Notes: generated by a model from the letters alone, not told the origin. A stretch of DNA of 64,000 bases from CBDFGN01 sp965247065 (GCA_965247065.1 CBDFGN010000006.1:2604001-2668000), one strand, 5' to 3'; positions 25,048 through 35,033 are shown, numbered from the stretch's first letter. A program made the numbers and translations.

Positions 25048-26078
25048 ACGTGAGTTCGATATAAAATAGAGTAGTTTATTGATAGAAAAAAGGCAGAAAA
25101 TTAGTATATTAAGTCATTGACAATCAACAAAATAACTAATATTTCTGCCTATGTTAACTGCTACTAAAATTACTGAAATTTTTTGTTCCATTGACGATTT
25201 TTGTCTGGATTTTGTCCCAAAATTGGAAAAAAGATTGCTGGGAAGTAAAAAGCGCAACAAACCTGGTAAGCTTTCTTTATCCGAAGTAATGACTATACAG
25301 GTCTTGTTCCAGATCTCAGGATATCGAAATTTCAAGACCTTTTACAACACATACGTTTGTGGCCACTTGCGCTCCTTCTTTCCTGATGTGGTAAGCTATA
25401 ACCGAATGGTAGAACTTTGTAGTGGAAGTCTTCTGCCAATGGCTATTTATCTGAAAACACAAGGGACTGGACAGTGTACAGGTATAAGTTTTATAGACAG
25501 CACTCCGTTAAGGGTCTGTCATAACAGACGGATCCATAACCATAAAGTATTTGAAGGGTTAGCTAAAAGAGGCCATTGTTCCATCGGATGGTTCTACGGG
25601 TTTAAGCTCCATCTTATCACTGCTGATACGGGTGAAATCATCGATTTTATGCTCACACCGGGCAATGTGGATGACAGAAAGCCTCTTAAAATTGAACGGT
25701 TTATTAAGAAATTATTCGGAAAGCTCTTTGGTGATAAAGGCTACATCAGTAAGGAACTTTTTAAAAATCTGTTCTTCCGCGGAGTCCATCTGATAACCAA
25801 ACTCAAACGCAATATGAAGTCCTCATCCTTAACCCCCATCATGGATGCTATAATGCTCCGTAAAAGGGCTATTTGTGAGACTATCATTGATCAACTTAAA
25901 AACATCTTCCAGATTGAACACTCCAGGCACAGGAGCCCAACTAATTTCCTTACCAACCTTTTCTCGGCTTTAATCGCTTACAACTTTTGCGAAAAAAAGC
26001 CCTCAATCAAATTGAACTACCAGGACACCGGTCAACTCTTTCTCGCTCTTTAATCATTCCTTATTGTCGAACTCACGT
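25048..26078 (+). mobile_element. IS982-family insertion sequence, copy 2
   Basis: The element is 1031 bp with ends ACGTGAGTTCGA (25048-25059) and its complement (26067-26078). It is flanked by a perfect 8-bp target duplication TAAGATTA (25040-25047 and 26079-26086), so this copy inserted by simple transposition and has not rearranged since. It is inverted relative to copy 1. Confidence 0.93.
25151..26053 (+). CDS. IS982-family transposase (copy 2)
   Basis: The 300 residues are identical to the product at 15734-16636, with the same DDE-type segments (FIDSTPLRVCHNRRI, GNVDDRKPL, GDKGYISKELF). Both copies look complete, so either could supply transposase. Confidence 0.92.
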   Translation: MLTATKITEIFCSIDDFCLDFVPKLEKRLLGSKKRNKPGKLSLSEVMTIQVLFQISGYRNFKTFYNTYVCGHLRSFFPDVVSYNRMVELCSGSLLPMAIYLKTQGTGQCTGISFIDSTPLRVCHNRRIHNHKVFEGLAKRGHCSIGWFYGFKLHLITADTGEIIDFMLTPGNVDDRKPLKIERFIKKLFGKLFGDKGYISKELFKNLFFRGVHLITKLKRNMKSSSLTPIMDAIMLRKRAICETIIDQLKNIFQIEHSRHRSPTNFLTNLFSALIAYNFCEKKPSIKLNYQDTGQLFLAL

Positions 26079-26342
26079 TAAGATTATATTCCCTTTAGGC
26101 AAAGCACCTGGTAACTGATCAACCAGGACCCCAATGATCCGGACTACCTTTGGGCCATTTTGGATCTGATGGAAGTAGAAGTGGGCAGCGTTTCCAAAAG
26201 AGAGCTTGAGCAAACCCGGACCAGATGCAACGTTAGGACTTGAAGTGGAAATGTGAAAAATCTGGCAGAACACCTAAATTGATAATGTATATAATTGCAG
26301 TGCACTTGCTCAGGGGTTGTGTGCTATTGATAACGAAAAACT
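26079..26342 (+). other. Intergenic region with a possible short coding remnant
   Basis: A frame open from 26115 to a stop at 26243 reads like protein (NQDPNDPDYLWAILDLMEVE) but has no start and no recognisable family. It may be the tail of a gene cut by earlier rearrangement. The AT-rich stretch 26270-26342 probably carries the promoter of the next gene. Confidence 0.3.
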
Positions 26343-27323
26343 ATGAACCCCATATACCAGCAAAAAATAATCGAGAAAGTTAAGCGACATCTTGGCAAAG
26401 ACCGTGCGGATAAAATAAGCGATTATGCAATAGCTAAACAATATTTAAATCTAAAGGTTACAGCAACCCGACTGTTAAAGGACATTGTTTTTATTTCAAT
26501 TGGTATTCTTTCGGCTGGTTTCGGGCTCAAGGGGTTTCTCTTACCTAACGGATTTATTGACGGGGGGGTAACAGGTATTTCGCTTTTGACCGCAGCGCTA
26601 ACAAACTATCCTTTATCAGTACTGATTGTCATTATCAACGCGCCATTCATTATTCTTGGGCATTTCCAACTAGGTAAATGGTTTGCAGTCAAAAGCGTTG
26701 TTGCAATTGTTGGGCTTGCCATTGCCCTCGCAGGAATTGACTACCCGATAATCACCTCTGACAAGCTGCTGGTTGCAGTTTTTGGCGGTTTCTTTCTTGG
26801 TGCAGGAATTGGTCTTTCGGTTCGAGGAGGAGGTGTGCTGGACGGCACAGAAGTACTTGCCATTTACTTAAGCAGAAAAACCGGGCTGACCATAGGTGAC
26901 CTCATCCTTGTTGTTAACATCATTATTTTTTCAACGGCCGGATACCTCCTCTCAATCGAAACAGCACTGTATTCCATTCTCACCTACCTTGCTGCATCCA
27001 AAACGGTGGATTTCGTTGTCGAAGGGGTTGAAGAATACATAGGGGTAACTATCATCTCAACGCATAGTGAAGAGATTAGGGTTATGATTATCGAAAAAAT
27101 GGAAAGAGGAGTAACCCTTTACGATGGAAAAAGAGGTTTCGGTAAACGTGGGGAAAACCTGAACCGAACGGATATTATCTATTCAGTTATCACGCGACTT
27201 GAAATCACGAAACTTCAAACCGAAATTCAAAAAATAGATCCAAACGCCTTTATCGTAATGAACAGCGTAAAAGACCTGAAAGGAGGGATGATTAAGAAAC
27301 GACAGTTCAAAGAAGAACCCTAG
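26343..27323 (+). CDS. YitT/DUF161-family membrane protein with C-terminal DUF2179
   Basis: This 326-residue integral membrane protein has hydrophobic segments at about 40-60, 78-100, 115-133, 140-160 and 180-205. The family phrase FGLKGFLLPNGFIDGGVTGIS is followed by a glycine-rich RGGGVLDGTEVLAI segment. The C-terminal cytoplasmic domain (about 230-315) shows ERGVTLYDGKRGF and TRLEITKLQTEIQKIDPNAFIVMN, the DUF2179 pattern. YitT proteins are common in bacteria and their function is unsettled. It stands alone, 265 bp from the IS end. Confidence 0.9.
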   Translation: MNPIYQQKIIEKVKRHLGKDRADKISDYAIAKQYLNLKVTATRLLKDIVFISIGILSAGFGLKGFLLPNGFIDGGVTGISLLTAALTNYPLSVLIVIINAPFIILGHFQLGKWFAVKSVVAIVGLAIALAGIDYPIITSDKLLVAVFGGFFLGAGIGLSVRGGGVLDGTEVLAIYLSRKTGLTIGDLILVVNIIIFSTAGYLLSIETALYSILTYLAASKTVDFVVEGVEEYIGVTIISTHSEEIRVMIIEKMERGVTLYDGKRGFGKRGENLNRTDIIYSVITRLEITKLQTEIQKIDPNAFIVMNSVKDLKGGMIKKRQFKEEP

Positions 27324-27745
27324 CAAATCGGAGAAAAGCAATTACCTCCGGGATAGGCTAAATTCTTTGGTGATGAACGAAATGCCAAACCCTCATCGAG
27401 TGGATTCAGCAATCGTTGATCGTATATTTGCGAAGAATTAGACCGCAGAGTAGTACGATCGATGAGCTACTGATCTAACCAAAATCTGAAATCTGCGATC
27501 GGTTATTCCGGGATCACTGAGTCATCCACCCTTCCTAAGAATAGACCCTCCGGTAAAATTTCTAGATCCGCAGAGATGGGGCTTTAGTGGATCTGTCCGG
27601 TGAGCATTGGCCTTTAAGGCTGTCTAATTTTTTTATCTGGGGGGGCGAACCTTTTACCGAGGTTTTCTGATTAGGAACCGACTTAATTACTAGAATATTT
27701 CCGATTAGCGGAATTAAATCTTTTCTGTCCAGAATCTTCTGCTCA
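27324..27745. other. Intergenic region without recognised features
   Basis: These 422 bp separate two convergent genes. I see no convincing gene, repeat or strong hairpin with T-tract in it. Confidence 0.4.
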
Positions 27746-28924
27746 TCACTGCAGGACAAACAAGAACTCGCTTCCTTGAGCATCCGAACCAAAAGCGCCA
27801 AACCGGGGAGTGGTTTGAAGTTTTTCCATGAAGACATTCAGTTCTGTCAATGTAAGAAGTCGGTCTTCCCCACCATTAGATTTAAGAGCTTCCAGGAATT
27901 TTCGGGCAAAGGGTGAATGTTGTCCTCGGATACCGTCTGAAACATATTCCTTGCTCCCGCTGGTGAGGTATTTCCGGGTTTTGATAGATAATTTCTTTAC
28001 CATAAACTCTGTCTTGCCCACATCATCATAAACCGCCCGGGCCGATGCCAAGACCGGATCGAACGTTCCTCCAAAACATACATCCATCGCCATGAAAACA
28101 TGCTCGCAGGGAATATTATCAATGTTGTTTCTTAACCGGTTGTGAGAGATGTAGGTATTCTTTCCAGGATCATTGATGGCCGAGTTACGGGCTACTACAT
28201 AACCTTCCCCAAAAGTTTCGTCATATTGACCATGGCCGGCAAAAAAGATTAACAACTGATCCTGAGGTTTATACTTCTTTTGTGCATATTCCCTCAAAGT
28301 AGTAAAGACGTCATCCTGGTCAATATTCCTGACAATTTGCACTTCAAACCCATATCTCTCCTCTAATTCTTTGGCGATACTAGTTGCATCATAGATCGGA
28401 TTCACCAGATCATTCCAATTGTCGTAATTGTCAGTGGCAAAAAGCAAGGCATAGTCTTTTCGGTCTATGGCAATGGCATCTTTTAAAGCATCCATTCCGA
28501 CGATGACGGAACGGGTATCAAAAACGGCCCCTCCTTCTACATTTTCAGCCCACACCTGAAGGTAATTCTGGCCATCGCTTAGGTTAAGGTTTTGCTGAAT
28601 CGTAACCTGGGTTCCTCCTGAATCGAACGGTATTTCTTTCACCGCCAAGGGTTCTTCATCCAGCGCAGCCCTAATGATCAATTGAACACTTTTTAGGGGC
28701 ACGTGGCTTTCGACGGTGGCTTTGATATCTAACACCCTTTCTTCGCTGTTGGTGTATTCAAGCCTTGGGTGCTCCCAGATGACTTTCGGTAAAACAGTAT
28801 TCGACTCATTAGAAAAATCCAGATGGATGTAGTTGGTCTGATCCACAACCACCTGAGCAATTGAGTTGTACATTGTCATTAGCAGCACAACTGGAAGGAT
28901 CAGAGTGCAAATTGAGGTCTTCAT
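27746..28924 (-). CDS. Secreted caspase-family (C14) cysteine peptidase
   Basis: The protein has 392 residues, with a signal peptide at 1-23. A beta-sandwich-like region (about 45-140) precedes the caspase domain (about 157-390): YALLFATDNYDNW, then LLIFFAGHGQYDE with catalytic His 231, and VFMAMDVCFGGTF with catalytic Cys 283. This His/Cys dyad spacing is that of bacterial caspase homologues. Its start overlaps the stop of the giant FG-GAP gene by 4 bp (ATGA), so the two are probably co-translated and may act on the same extracellular process. No type IX tail was seen on this protein, so it may stay in the periplasm. The substrate is unknown. Confidence 0.88.
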   Translation of the reverse strand: MKTSICTLILPVVLLMTMYNSIAQVVVDQTNYIHLDFSNESNTVLPKVIWEHPRLEYTNSEERVLDIKATVESHVPLKSVQLIIRAALDEEPLAVKEIPFDSGGTQVTIQQNLNLSDGQNYLQVWAENVEGGAVFDTRSVIVGMDALKDAIAIDRKDYALLFATDNYDNWNDLVNPIYDATSIAKELEERYGFEVQIVRNIDQDDVFTTLREYAQKKYKPQDQLLIFFAGHGQYDETFGEGYVVARNSAINDPGKNTYISHNRLRNNIDNIPCEHVFMAMDVCFGGTFDPVLASARAVYDDVGKTEFMVKKLSIKTRKYLTSGSKEYVSDGIRGQHSPFARKFLEALKSNGGEDRLLTLTELNVFMEKLQTTPRFGAFGSDAQGSEFLFVLQ

Positions 28925-31900
28925 ATTATTAATAATTTTTTTACAATAACGTTATCATTGGCAATCAATTGGTAGAAAAACATGCCTTTAGCTCCGGCTT
29001 GCAGAGCCTCATCAGTTATTTCCCATTCAAATTCATAGTACCCTGGTTCATATGAGCCCGCGGCTAAAGTAGTGACCAGCTTTCCGTTTAAATCGTAGAT
29101 CGATAAATTCATATTGTAAGGCCCAAGACTCTGAGGCAAAGAAACCGGTATGGTAGTTCGGGTGGAAGCTGGATTAGGGAATGCATTGCCCAGCAATAAA
29201 TTATTGATGCTGAATTTTGCTTCCGGATCAGCCATGTAATATATCTCAAACGGAAAGGAATTCCCCTTTAGGTCAATGGAACAAGAACCCTGGGTCTTCA
29301 TGTCCACCAATCTCCCGGTATTCTTGTCCAGGAAGTAAAGCTCAGCCTCATTTTCCCTCAGGGACTGGTGGTCCCAGATCAGGTTGGCATTGCCAATGAT
29401 CTGGTTGGATTCAAGGGTAAATGTCCATGTATATTCCTGCGAAGTAGGAACCACATCCCTGGAAAACCATGGGTAGAAGTAATCCTCATGTATGGTATAT
29501 AGATCGGTAAAGACAATGAATCTGGGAAGGGCCATACCATCGAACTCATCCTTAAGAAGGGAAGCCTCAGGATGCATGCCAAAGCCACCGATCCGATTGG
29601 GTCCATTGGTAGTCTCCAGGTTCAGATGCACTATCCATTCTGGTTGATCCAGTTGATGACTGGTTATTTTATTGGCAGCCATAACGCCCGATCTTCCCCC
29701 GGTCATGGCAGTTAATGGGGAAATATCAACAGCGGTGGCCTGGTCAGCCCATACAAAGCCTCCATCAAAAGGTGCCAGGACATCGCCGATAGCTTGCTGA
29801 AGACCATTAAAAACTTGCAATGTGCCTACCTCAGCCGGACTTCCGTTATCGACCAGCACCTGGTTCCAGCTTATCGAGATATTATAAGGGTTTCCGATCT
29901 GGGTCCAACCTTGATCGAGATTCAAGCGAAATGGGATAGATGAATTAACTTGTCCCGATCCAATCTTTACCGTAACCGATTGTTTGGCATTGAACCAGTA
30001 ACCTTTGCCCAATTCAATTCGGTTAATCCCGGCTCCCGCATCCACATAGGTTCCTCCTCCGGTGTTACGGTAGTGCATCAATCGCCATTCCTTTTTGTAT
30101 TCAAGGGCACCAGTTTCATCGAAGATGGTAGCGATCAGATTGTCATCCAGATCATAGGGTATGGAAAATAAATTCCAGGAATTTTCCGTACCCCCAAATC
30201 TTTCAAAAGGAATCTCATCACTTTGGGTATCACCAAAAGACCAGTAAATAAAATTGTTTATGTCGGAAACTACATCAACCCCATCAGAAATCTCTACTTC
30301 AAACTGGAGCCCCATTTCATCCAACATAGCTGAGCTAAAAGTAAACATATAGTCTCCATTGACATCAGGACTCAAATTTTGATCAGCACCAAACGAAGCC
30401 TCTAAAATGCCTTTAGACCTTAGATTGACAACATAATTACCCTGTCCACCACTGACTGAAATGGAGACGATACTACTTTCCTGACCCCGGGGGAATTGTG
30501 AGTCAAAAGAGAGATCGCTGATGGCCAATGGAGATGGAGAAACGGTGATCTCAGTAGTCACGGTGATTGCATTGGAGAAATCGGAAACGCCGGTAGCATT
30601 CAGAGACCGTACTCTATATTGATACATGCTACCTGGTAAAAGCTCGGTTATATCCAAAAGCAGCAGATTCGTCACGGTGTCCTGGAAGATAAAGGTGGCA
30701 AAGTTGTCCTCAGATACTTCCACAACATAGGCGTCTGCTCCAACTGCCTCGTTCCAGGTAGCCTGGAAGGAATTGGAAGTAATGGCAGCTGCCGCAGTGG
30801 CGGTCGGATTAGCCGGAATGGTTAGCAAGCCGATGACATTGGAGTTGGTGGATTCTCCCGAACCGTTGTTGGCGCGAACTCTGGCCTCATATGCAACCCC
30901 GGGATCAAGACCGGTAACTTCCACTTCTGTATTGGGAATATTAGTCGCGTTAAATCCACTAATAAAGGTCTGAAATCCGTCTTGTGAAGCATCGACCAGG
31001 TAATTATCCACAATTCCTGAGACCTGGGACCAACTGATAAGAGCTGTGGTTTGGCCTATGTCCGAAACATCGGGTGCATTTAGTACCGGAGTGGCTGGTT
31101 TGGTGAGGAACGTTTCAGAATTGGAATTTGGGGACTCCCCTGTGGCATTTCTAGACCGCGTTCTGATCCAGTAATTTGTACCAGGATCCAATTGATTGGT
31201 ACCAGCATCTATCCCAATAGCCAGGGAGGTTCCGGTTAAGGCTAATGGATACCCGGTGAGCAGGGTTGCACCTTGGGCAAAGTCCGTTGGAGACAGTTCC
31301 ACCTGATAGTCGTCAACAACTCCCGAAACCGCGGCCCAGTTGATGTTCACGCTGGTTTGAGTAACATCAGGTAGGCTAATGGGATTCAAAATCGGAGTGC
31401 CTGGAAGGGGGACCAATGTTTGAACATTAGAGTTCTGGGACTCGCCGGAGGCATTTCTAGAACGGATTCGTATCCAGTAATTCGTTCCCGGATCTAATGG
31501 ACTGGTCCCTTCATCAACTCCGATAACCAAGGTGGTACCGGTTACGGTTAATGGGTCGCCAACCAGCAAGGGAGCACCCTGGGCAAAATCGGTTGTAGAC
31601 ACCTCTACTACATAATCATCCACAATGCCTGCTACTGCTGGCCAGTTTATAGTTACACTGGTGGGTGTGATGTCCGAGCCAGTGATGGCATTCAGGACTG
31701 GCGTTGCAGGTTTAGTGAGTAGTGTTTCCACATTGGAATTTCCCGATTCTCCGGATGAGTTTCTTGATCTTAGTCTGATCCAGTAATTGGTTCCGGGACT
31801 CAACGGACTGGTTCCCACATCCACCCCGATATTCAAGGAGGATCCGGTTACGGTTAATGGGTAGCCGGCCAGCAAGGTAGCACCCTGGGCAAAATCGGTT

Positions 31901-34617
31901 GAAGACACCTCCACTTGATAGTCATCAAAGACTCCGGATACATCGGTCCAACTAATATCAACGCTGGTTTGGGTGATGTCCGGAAGGGCAATAGCATCCA
32001 GAACCGGGGTGGCTGGCTTGGTTAGAATATTCAAAGTAGTGGAATAGGCCGATGACGTAGAATTCACATTCAAAGCCCGAATTCGAGCGTAATATTGAGT
32101 GCCTACGGTCAATCCGGTAATGGCATCAGATAAGACCGTCTTGCTTACCGCTTTTGGCTCGTAGCCACCTATTAGAAGAGCAAAATCCGGAACTGTGGAA
32201 AGCTCTAACTCGAAGTTTTCCGTAAATGCAGGAGCATTCCAACTGATATCGGCTGTGGTTTGCTCCGCGCCATCAAAACCAAGGACCGGAGCTTCGGGAA
32301 CTGCTACAACTGTAACCATCCAAGGTTGCATGGTAGTGCCATCCTCAGCCGTAACCGTATAAGTGGCCGGACTTGAAAAATCCTGAGCCACCCCGGATTG
32401 AGGTGATATGGTTGCTCCTGGGGATAGAGTGATAGTAGGCGTCAATGAGGAAACGTTCGTGCCAGCCGCCACAGCTATATCTACGGTATGGCTGCCGGTA
32501 TCTATCGTAGGGGGACCTGTTTGCTGAGGAAAGGTAAAGGATAAAATGTCGGTCTGGATGTTCACTCCTATCATGATGCTAACATCATCCGAATTAAGAT
32601 TGGCGGTGGCTAGATCCAAGATTCCATCATTGTCAAAATCTCCGATGGCAACATTCTCGGGCGCCAGTCCCCCAAAAGTGAAAAAGTTGATGGCGCCGTT
32701 GAAAGTACCGGTATCGATACCGATCAGAACACTTACATTGTTGGAATTACGATTTGCTGTGACCAGGTCAATGATCCCGTCTCCATTATAATCTCCAGTG
32801 GAAGCACCATACGGTGCTGATCCTAACACACTATAGTCGTCGTTAAAGCCAAAAGTTCCGTTTCCATTCCCGATCAGGATACTTACATTATTTGATATAA
32901 TATTGGACGTAACCAAATCCAGGTTATCATCACCATTGAAATCTCCAAGCGTAATCGTAAGAGGTCCGGTTCCAACCCCGAAAATGTCAGGAGTATCAAA
33001 CGTGCCATCTCCGTTTCCCAGCAAGACACTTACATTGCCCGCATTGACATTCGCTGTTGCCAAGTCCATAATGCCATCACCATCAAAGTCTCCAGTGGTT
33101 ACACGGGATGAGCCATCTCCGGCGCTGATCGTGGAGGCAGTCCCAAAGGAGCCATCCCCATTACCGAGGAGTATACTCACTTCATCTGAATTGTAGTTTC
33201 CGGTTACTAAGTCGAGGATGCCGTCCCTATTAAGGTCTGTGGTGATGATGCCTTCGGGTGAGGCAAATGGACCTGCTGTAACACTAAAATCGTCAGCTGT
33301 TCCGAAACTTCCATCCCCGTTGCCAATCAGGATGCTAACGTTGACATCATTTCGATTGCCAACCGCCAGATCGATAATATCATCCCCATCGAAATCCCCC
33401 GCAACTAGGCTATTGGCTTCGTCTCCGGCCCCATAGTTATTGGCCTCGGCAAAGGCCCCACCTATATTAGACTCAATCAAGGTAAAGTTCAATAAAGGAG
33501 TGGTGGATCCAAAACCGTTTGTTATAACCAGTTCGGCAGGTCCAGATGTGGTAGAAGGAACTGAGACTTTCAAAGTATTGATGGTAGCTGAATTGACGGT
33601 TCCGGGCACTCCTCCGAAGGTCACGGTATTGTTACTGGAGGTAGGGTCGAAAGCGACTCCGTGGATTGATATTTCCTCCCCTGCAATGGAAAATGAAGGC
33701 TCAATGGTGGAAATTGCGGGTGTTTGGTTGAAGAGAATACTTACATTATCGGTTTGGACATTTGCCACCGCCAGGTCCATCAGGCCATCTTGATCGAAGT
33801 CCCCTGAACTGATGCTTTCAGGGGCATTTTCCCCTTCGTAATTGATAGCTGGACTAAAAGTCCCGTCCCCAATAGCTCGCAATACGCTTATATTATTGGA
33901 ATTCTTGTTGGCGGTGGCAAGATCCGGTACTCCATCACCAGTAAAATCCCCTATTGAAACACTCTTGGGTGCGTCACCTACTACAAATTCATTGGATGAT
34001 CCAAATGTACCATTCCCATTACCTAGCCGGATACTAACGTTATCAGAACCCCGATTTGCAGTTGCCATATCAAGGACACCGTCATCGTTAAAATCTCCCA
34101 GATTTATATGAATGGGTTCATCACCCACGGCATAATTTGTGGTTGTTCCAAATGTACCATCCCCGTTCCCAATCAGTATACTGACGTTATCGGTGTTTAA
34201 ATTGGGGACTGCCAAATCGAGGATCGCATCTCCATCAAAATCCCCAGTCGCAGTGGCCTGCGGGTTATCACCGAGACTGTAGGTATTGCTGCTTACGGTA
34301 AAGCTTCCATCTCCATTATTAATAAGTACGCGGACAAAGTTTGAACCACTTGCGAAAGCTAGGTCAATGTTACCGTCCTCATCAAAATCACCTCCTATCG
34401 CATCACCCGCCAAGAACCCTAAATCAGAGTTTTGGGCGGCTGCAAAGGTGCCATCCCCATTCCCAAATAGCATGCTCAGCTTATCTGAAGCATTGACGAC
34501 CGCTAGATCCAGGATTCCATCACTGTCAAAATCTTCCGGCACCGCGTCAAATGGAGTTATGTCGGCATCATATAAATCAGAAAAGAAGCCGAAAGGATTT
34601 TCACTAAGATTCTGCAA
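28921..34617 (-). CDS. Giant FG-GAP/VCBS-repeat, IPT/TIG and fibronectin-III protein with type IX secretion tail; 5' end replaced
   Basis: The reading frame has 1898 codons. About 14 FG-GAP/VCBS repeats (GDFDGDGIxDLAxAN, xVSILxGNGDGTF) are interrupted by an IPT/TIG domain at about residues 300-375. A DUF5018-like segment (about 700-780) and six or seven FN3 domains (about 785-1390) follow. The end (from NLLLGNAFPNPAS) is a type A T9SS sorting domain finishing in VKKLLII. Such proteins are surface adhesins or secreted binding proteins. No signal peptide exists at the first Met. The first few codons lie in DNA homologous to the antisense of a cyclase gene (junction near 34600), so the original N-terminus has been lost. 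Unless an upstream fusion supplies a signal it should not be exported. Confidence 0.85.
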   Translation of the reverse strand: MQNLSENPFGFFSDLYDADITPFDAVPEDFDSDGILDLAVVNASDKLSMLFGNGDGTFAAAQNSDLGFLAGDAIGGDFDEDGNIDLAFASGSNFVRVLINNGDGSFTVSSNTYSLGDNPQATATGDFDGDAILDLAVPNLNTDNVSILIGNGDGTFGTTTNYAVGDEPIHINLGDFNDDGVLDMATANRGSDNVSIRLGNGNGTFGSSNEFVVGDAPKSVSIGDFTGDGVPDLATANKNSNNISVLRAIGDGTFSPAINYEGENAPESISSGDFDQDGLMDLAVANVQTDNVSILFNQTPAISTIEPSFSIAGEEISIHGVAFDPTSSNNTVTFGGVPGTVNSATINTLKVSVPSTTSGPAELVITNGFGSTTPLLNFTLIESNIGGAFAEANNYGAGDEANSLVAGDFDGDDIIDLAVGNRNDVNVSILIGNGDGSFGTADDFSVTAGPFASPEGIITTDLNRDGILDLVTGNYNSDEVSILLGNGDGSFGTASTISAGDGSSRVTTGDFDGDGIMDLATANVNAGNVSVLLGNGDGTFDTPDIFGVGTGPLTITLGDFNGDDNLDLVTSNIISNNVSILIGNGNGTFGFNDDYSVLGSAPYGASTGDYNGDGIIDLVTANRNSNNVSVLIGIDTGTFNGAINFFTFGGLAPENVAIGDFDNDGILDLATANLNSDDVSIMIGVNIQTDILSFTFPQQTGPPTIDTGSHTVDIAVAAGTNVSSLTPTITLSPGATISPQSGVAQDFSSPATYTVTAEDGTTMQPWMVTVVAVPEAPVLGFDGAEQTTADISWNAPAFTENFELELSTVPDFALLIGGYEPKAVSKTVLSDAITGLTVGTQYYARIRALNVNSTSSAYSTTLNILTKPATPVLDAIALPDITQTSVDISWTDVSGVFDDYQVEVSSTDFAQGATLLAGYPLTVTGSSLNIGVDVGTSPLSPGTNYWIRLRSRNSSGESGNSNVETLLTKPATPVLNAITGSDITPTSVTINWPAVAGIVDDYVVEVSTTDFAQGAPLLVGDPLTVTGTTLVIGVDEGTSPLDPGTNYWIRIRSRNASGESQNSNVQTLVPLPGTPILNPISLPDVTQTSVNINWAAVSGVVDDYQVELSPTDFAQGATLLTGYPLALTGTSLAIGIDAGTNQLDPGTNYWIRTRSRNATGESPNSNSETFLTKPATPVLNAPDVSDIGQTTALISWSQVSGIVDNYLVDASQDGFQTFISGFNATNIPNTEVEVTGLDPGVAYEARVRANNGSGESTNSNVIGLLTIPANPTATAAAAITSNSFQATWNEAVGADAYVVEVSEDNFATFIFQDTVTNLLLLDITELLPGSMYQYRVRSLNATGVSDFSNAITVTTEITVSPSPLAISDLSFDSQFPRGQESSIVSISVSGGQGNYVVNLRSKGILEASFGADQNLSPDVNGDYMFTFSSAMLDEMGLQFEVEISDGVDVVSDINNFIYWSFGDTQSDEIPFERFGGTENSWNLFSIPYDLDDNLIATIFDETGALEYKKEWRLMHYRNTGGGTYVDAGAGINRIELGKGYWFNAKQSVTVKIGSGQVNSSIPFRLNLDQGWTQIGNPYNISISWNQVLVDNGSPAEVGTLQVFNGLQQAIGDVLAPFDGGFVWADQATAVDISPLTAMTGGRSGVMAANKITSHQLDQPEWIVHLNLETTNGPNRIGGFGMHPEASLLKDEFDGMALPRFIVFTDLYTIHEDYFYPWFSRDVVPTSQEYTWTFTLESNQIIGNANLIWDHQSLRENEAELYFLDKNTGRLVDMKTQGSCSIDLKGNSFPFEIYYMADPEAKFSINNLLLGNAFPNPASTRTTIPVSLPQSLGPYNMNLSIYDLNGKLVTTLAAGSYEPGYYEFEWEITDEALQAGAKGMFFYQLIANDNVIVKKLLII

Positions 34618-35031
34618 CTCCTGGAGGATAATTATGAGGAGAGCTACACTTTTGACTCGAATTTCCGAAACAATCTGGCTTATATCTGGCTGAAGCAGGG
34701 TAAAGAGGAACAGGCGGTTGAGTTATTGAAGGAAGAACGTAGGATTGTGGAACAAAAACTTGAAGCCGGATATCCCCACGCAGAGTGGGACTTGGCCCAT
34801 GTCCATTTGTCATTGGGCAACAAAGAAGAATGCTACCGATGGATCGGTAAAATGCCCTACAATGGTTTTATCTCAAAGATGATAAAGGTTGATCCGGTTT
34901 TCGGTGACATCAGGAGTGAGCCCCGGTTCCAGGCTAAAATAGCTGAATTTGATAAGGAGGATGAAAAACTTAGAGGTGTTTTGCAGGAAATCGAAACGGA
35001 AGAGCAGCTGAAATGGGTGCTGGCGAGGTAA
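34603..35031 (+). pseudogene. C-terminal remnant of a class III cyclase-TPR protein
   Basis: The frame from 34603 reads TKILQLLEDNYEESYTF and continues to AEWDLAHVHLSLGNKEECYRW and EEQLKWVLAR. It aligns throughout with the last 140 or so residues of the cyclase at 12906-15437. No N-terminal part is present; to the left the sequence changes abruptly into the FG-GAP gene. The hairpin and about 90 bp of 3' flank are also conserved, so this is a truncated duplicate and not a separate TPR gene. Confidence 0.8.
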
Positions 35032-35033
35032 GT

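Noticed and set aside
15709..26078. Composite transposon formed by the two IS982 copies
   Set aside because: The outer flanks (AATAATTTA on the left, TAAGATTA on the right) do not form a target duplication, while copy 2 has its own perfect duplication. The copies inserted independently.
26115..26243. A real small gene after IS982 copy 2
   Set aside because: There is no start codon with context, and only about 40 codons are open. It is kept only as a possible remnant.
30500..34600. Direct DNA repeats within the FG-GAP/FN3 gene as mobile repeats
   Set aside because: They are explained by tandem protein repeats (FG-GAP and FN3 units) in one reading frame.
33440..34693. Plus-strand open frames opposite the FG-GAP gene
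   Set aside because: They are antisense shadows of the repeated GDFDGDG-type codons and have no independent starts or recognisable motifs.
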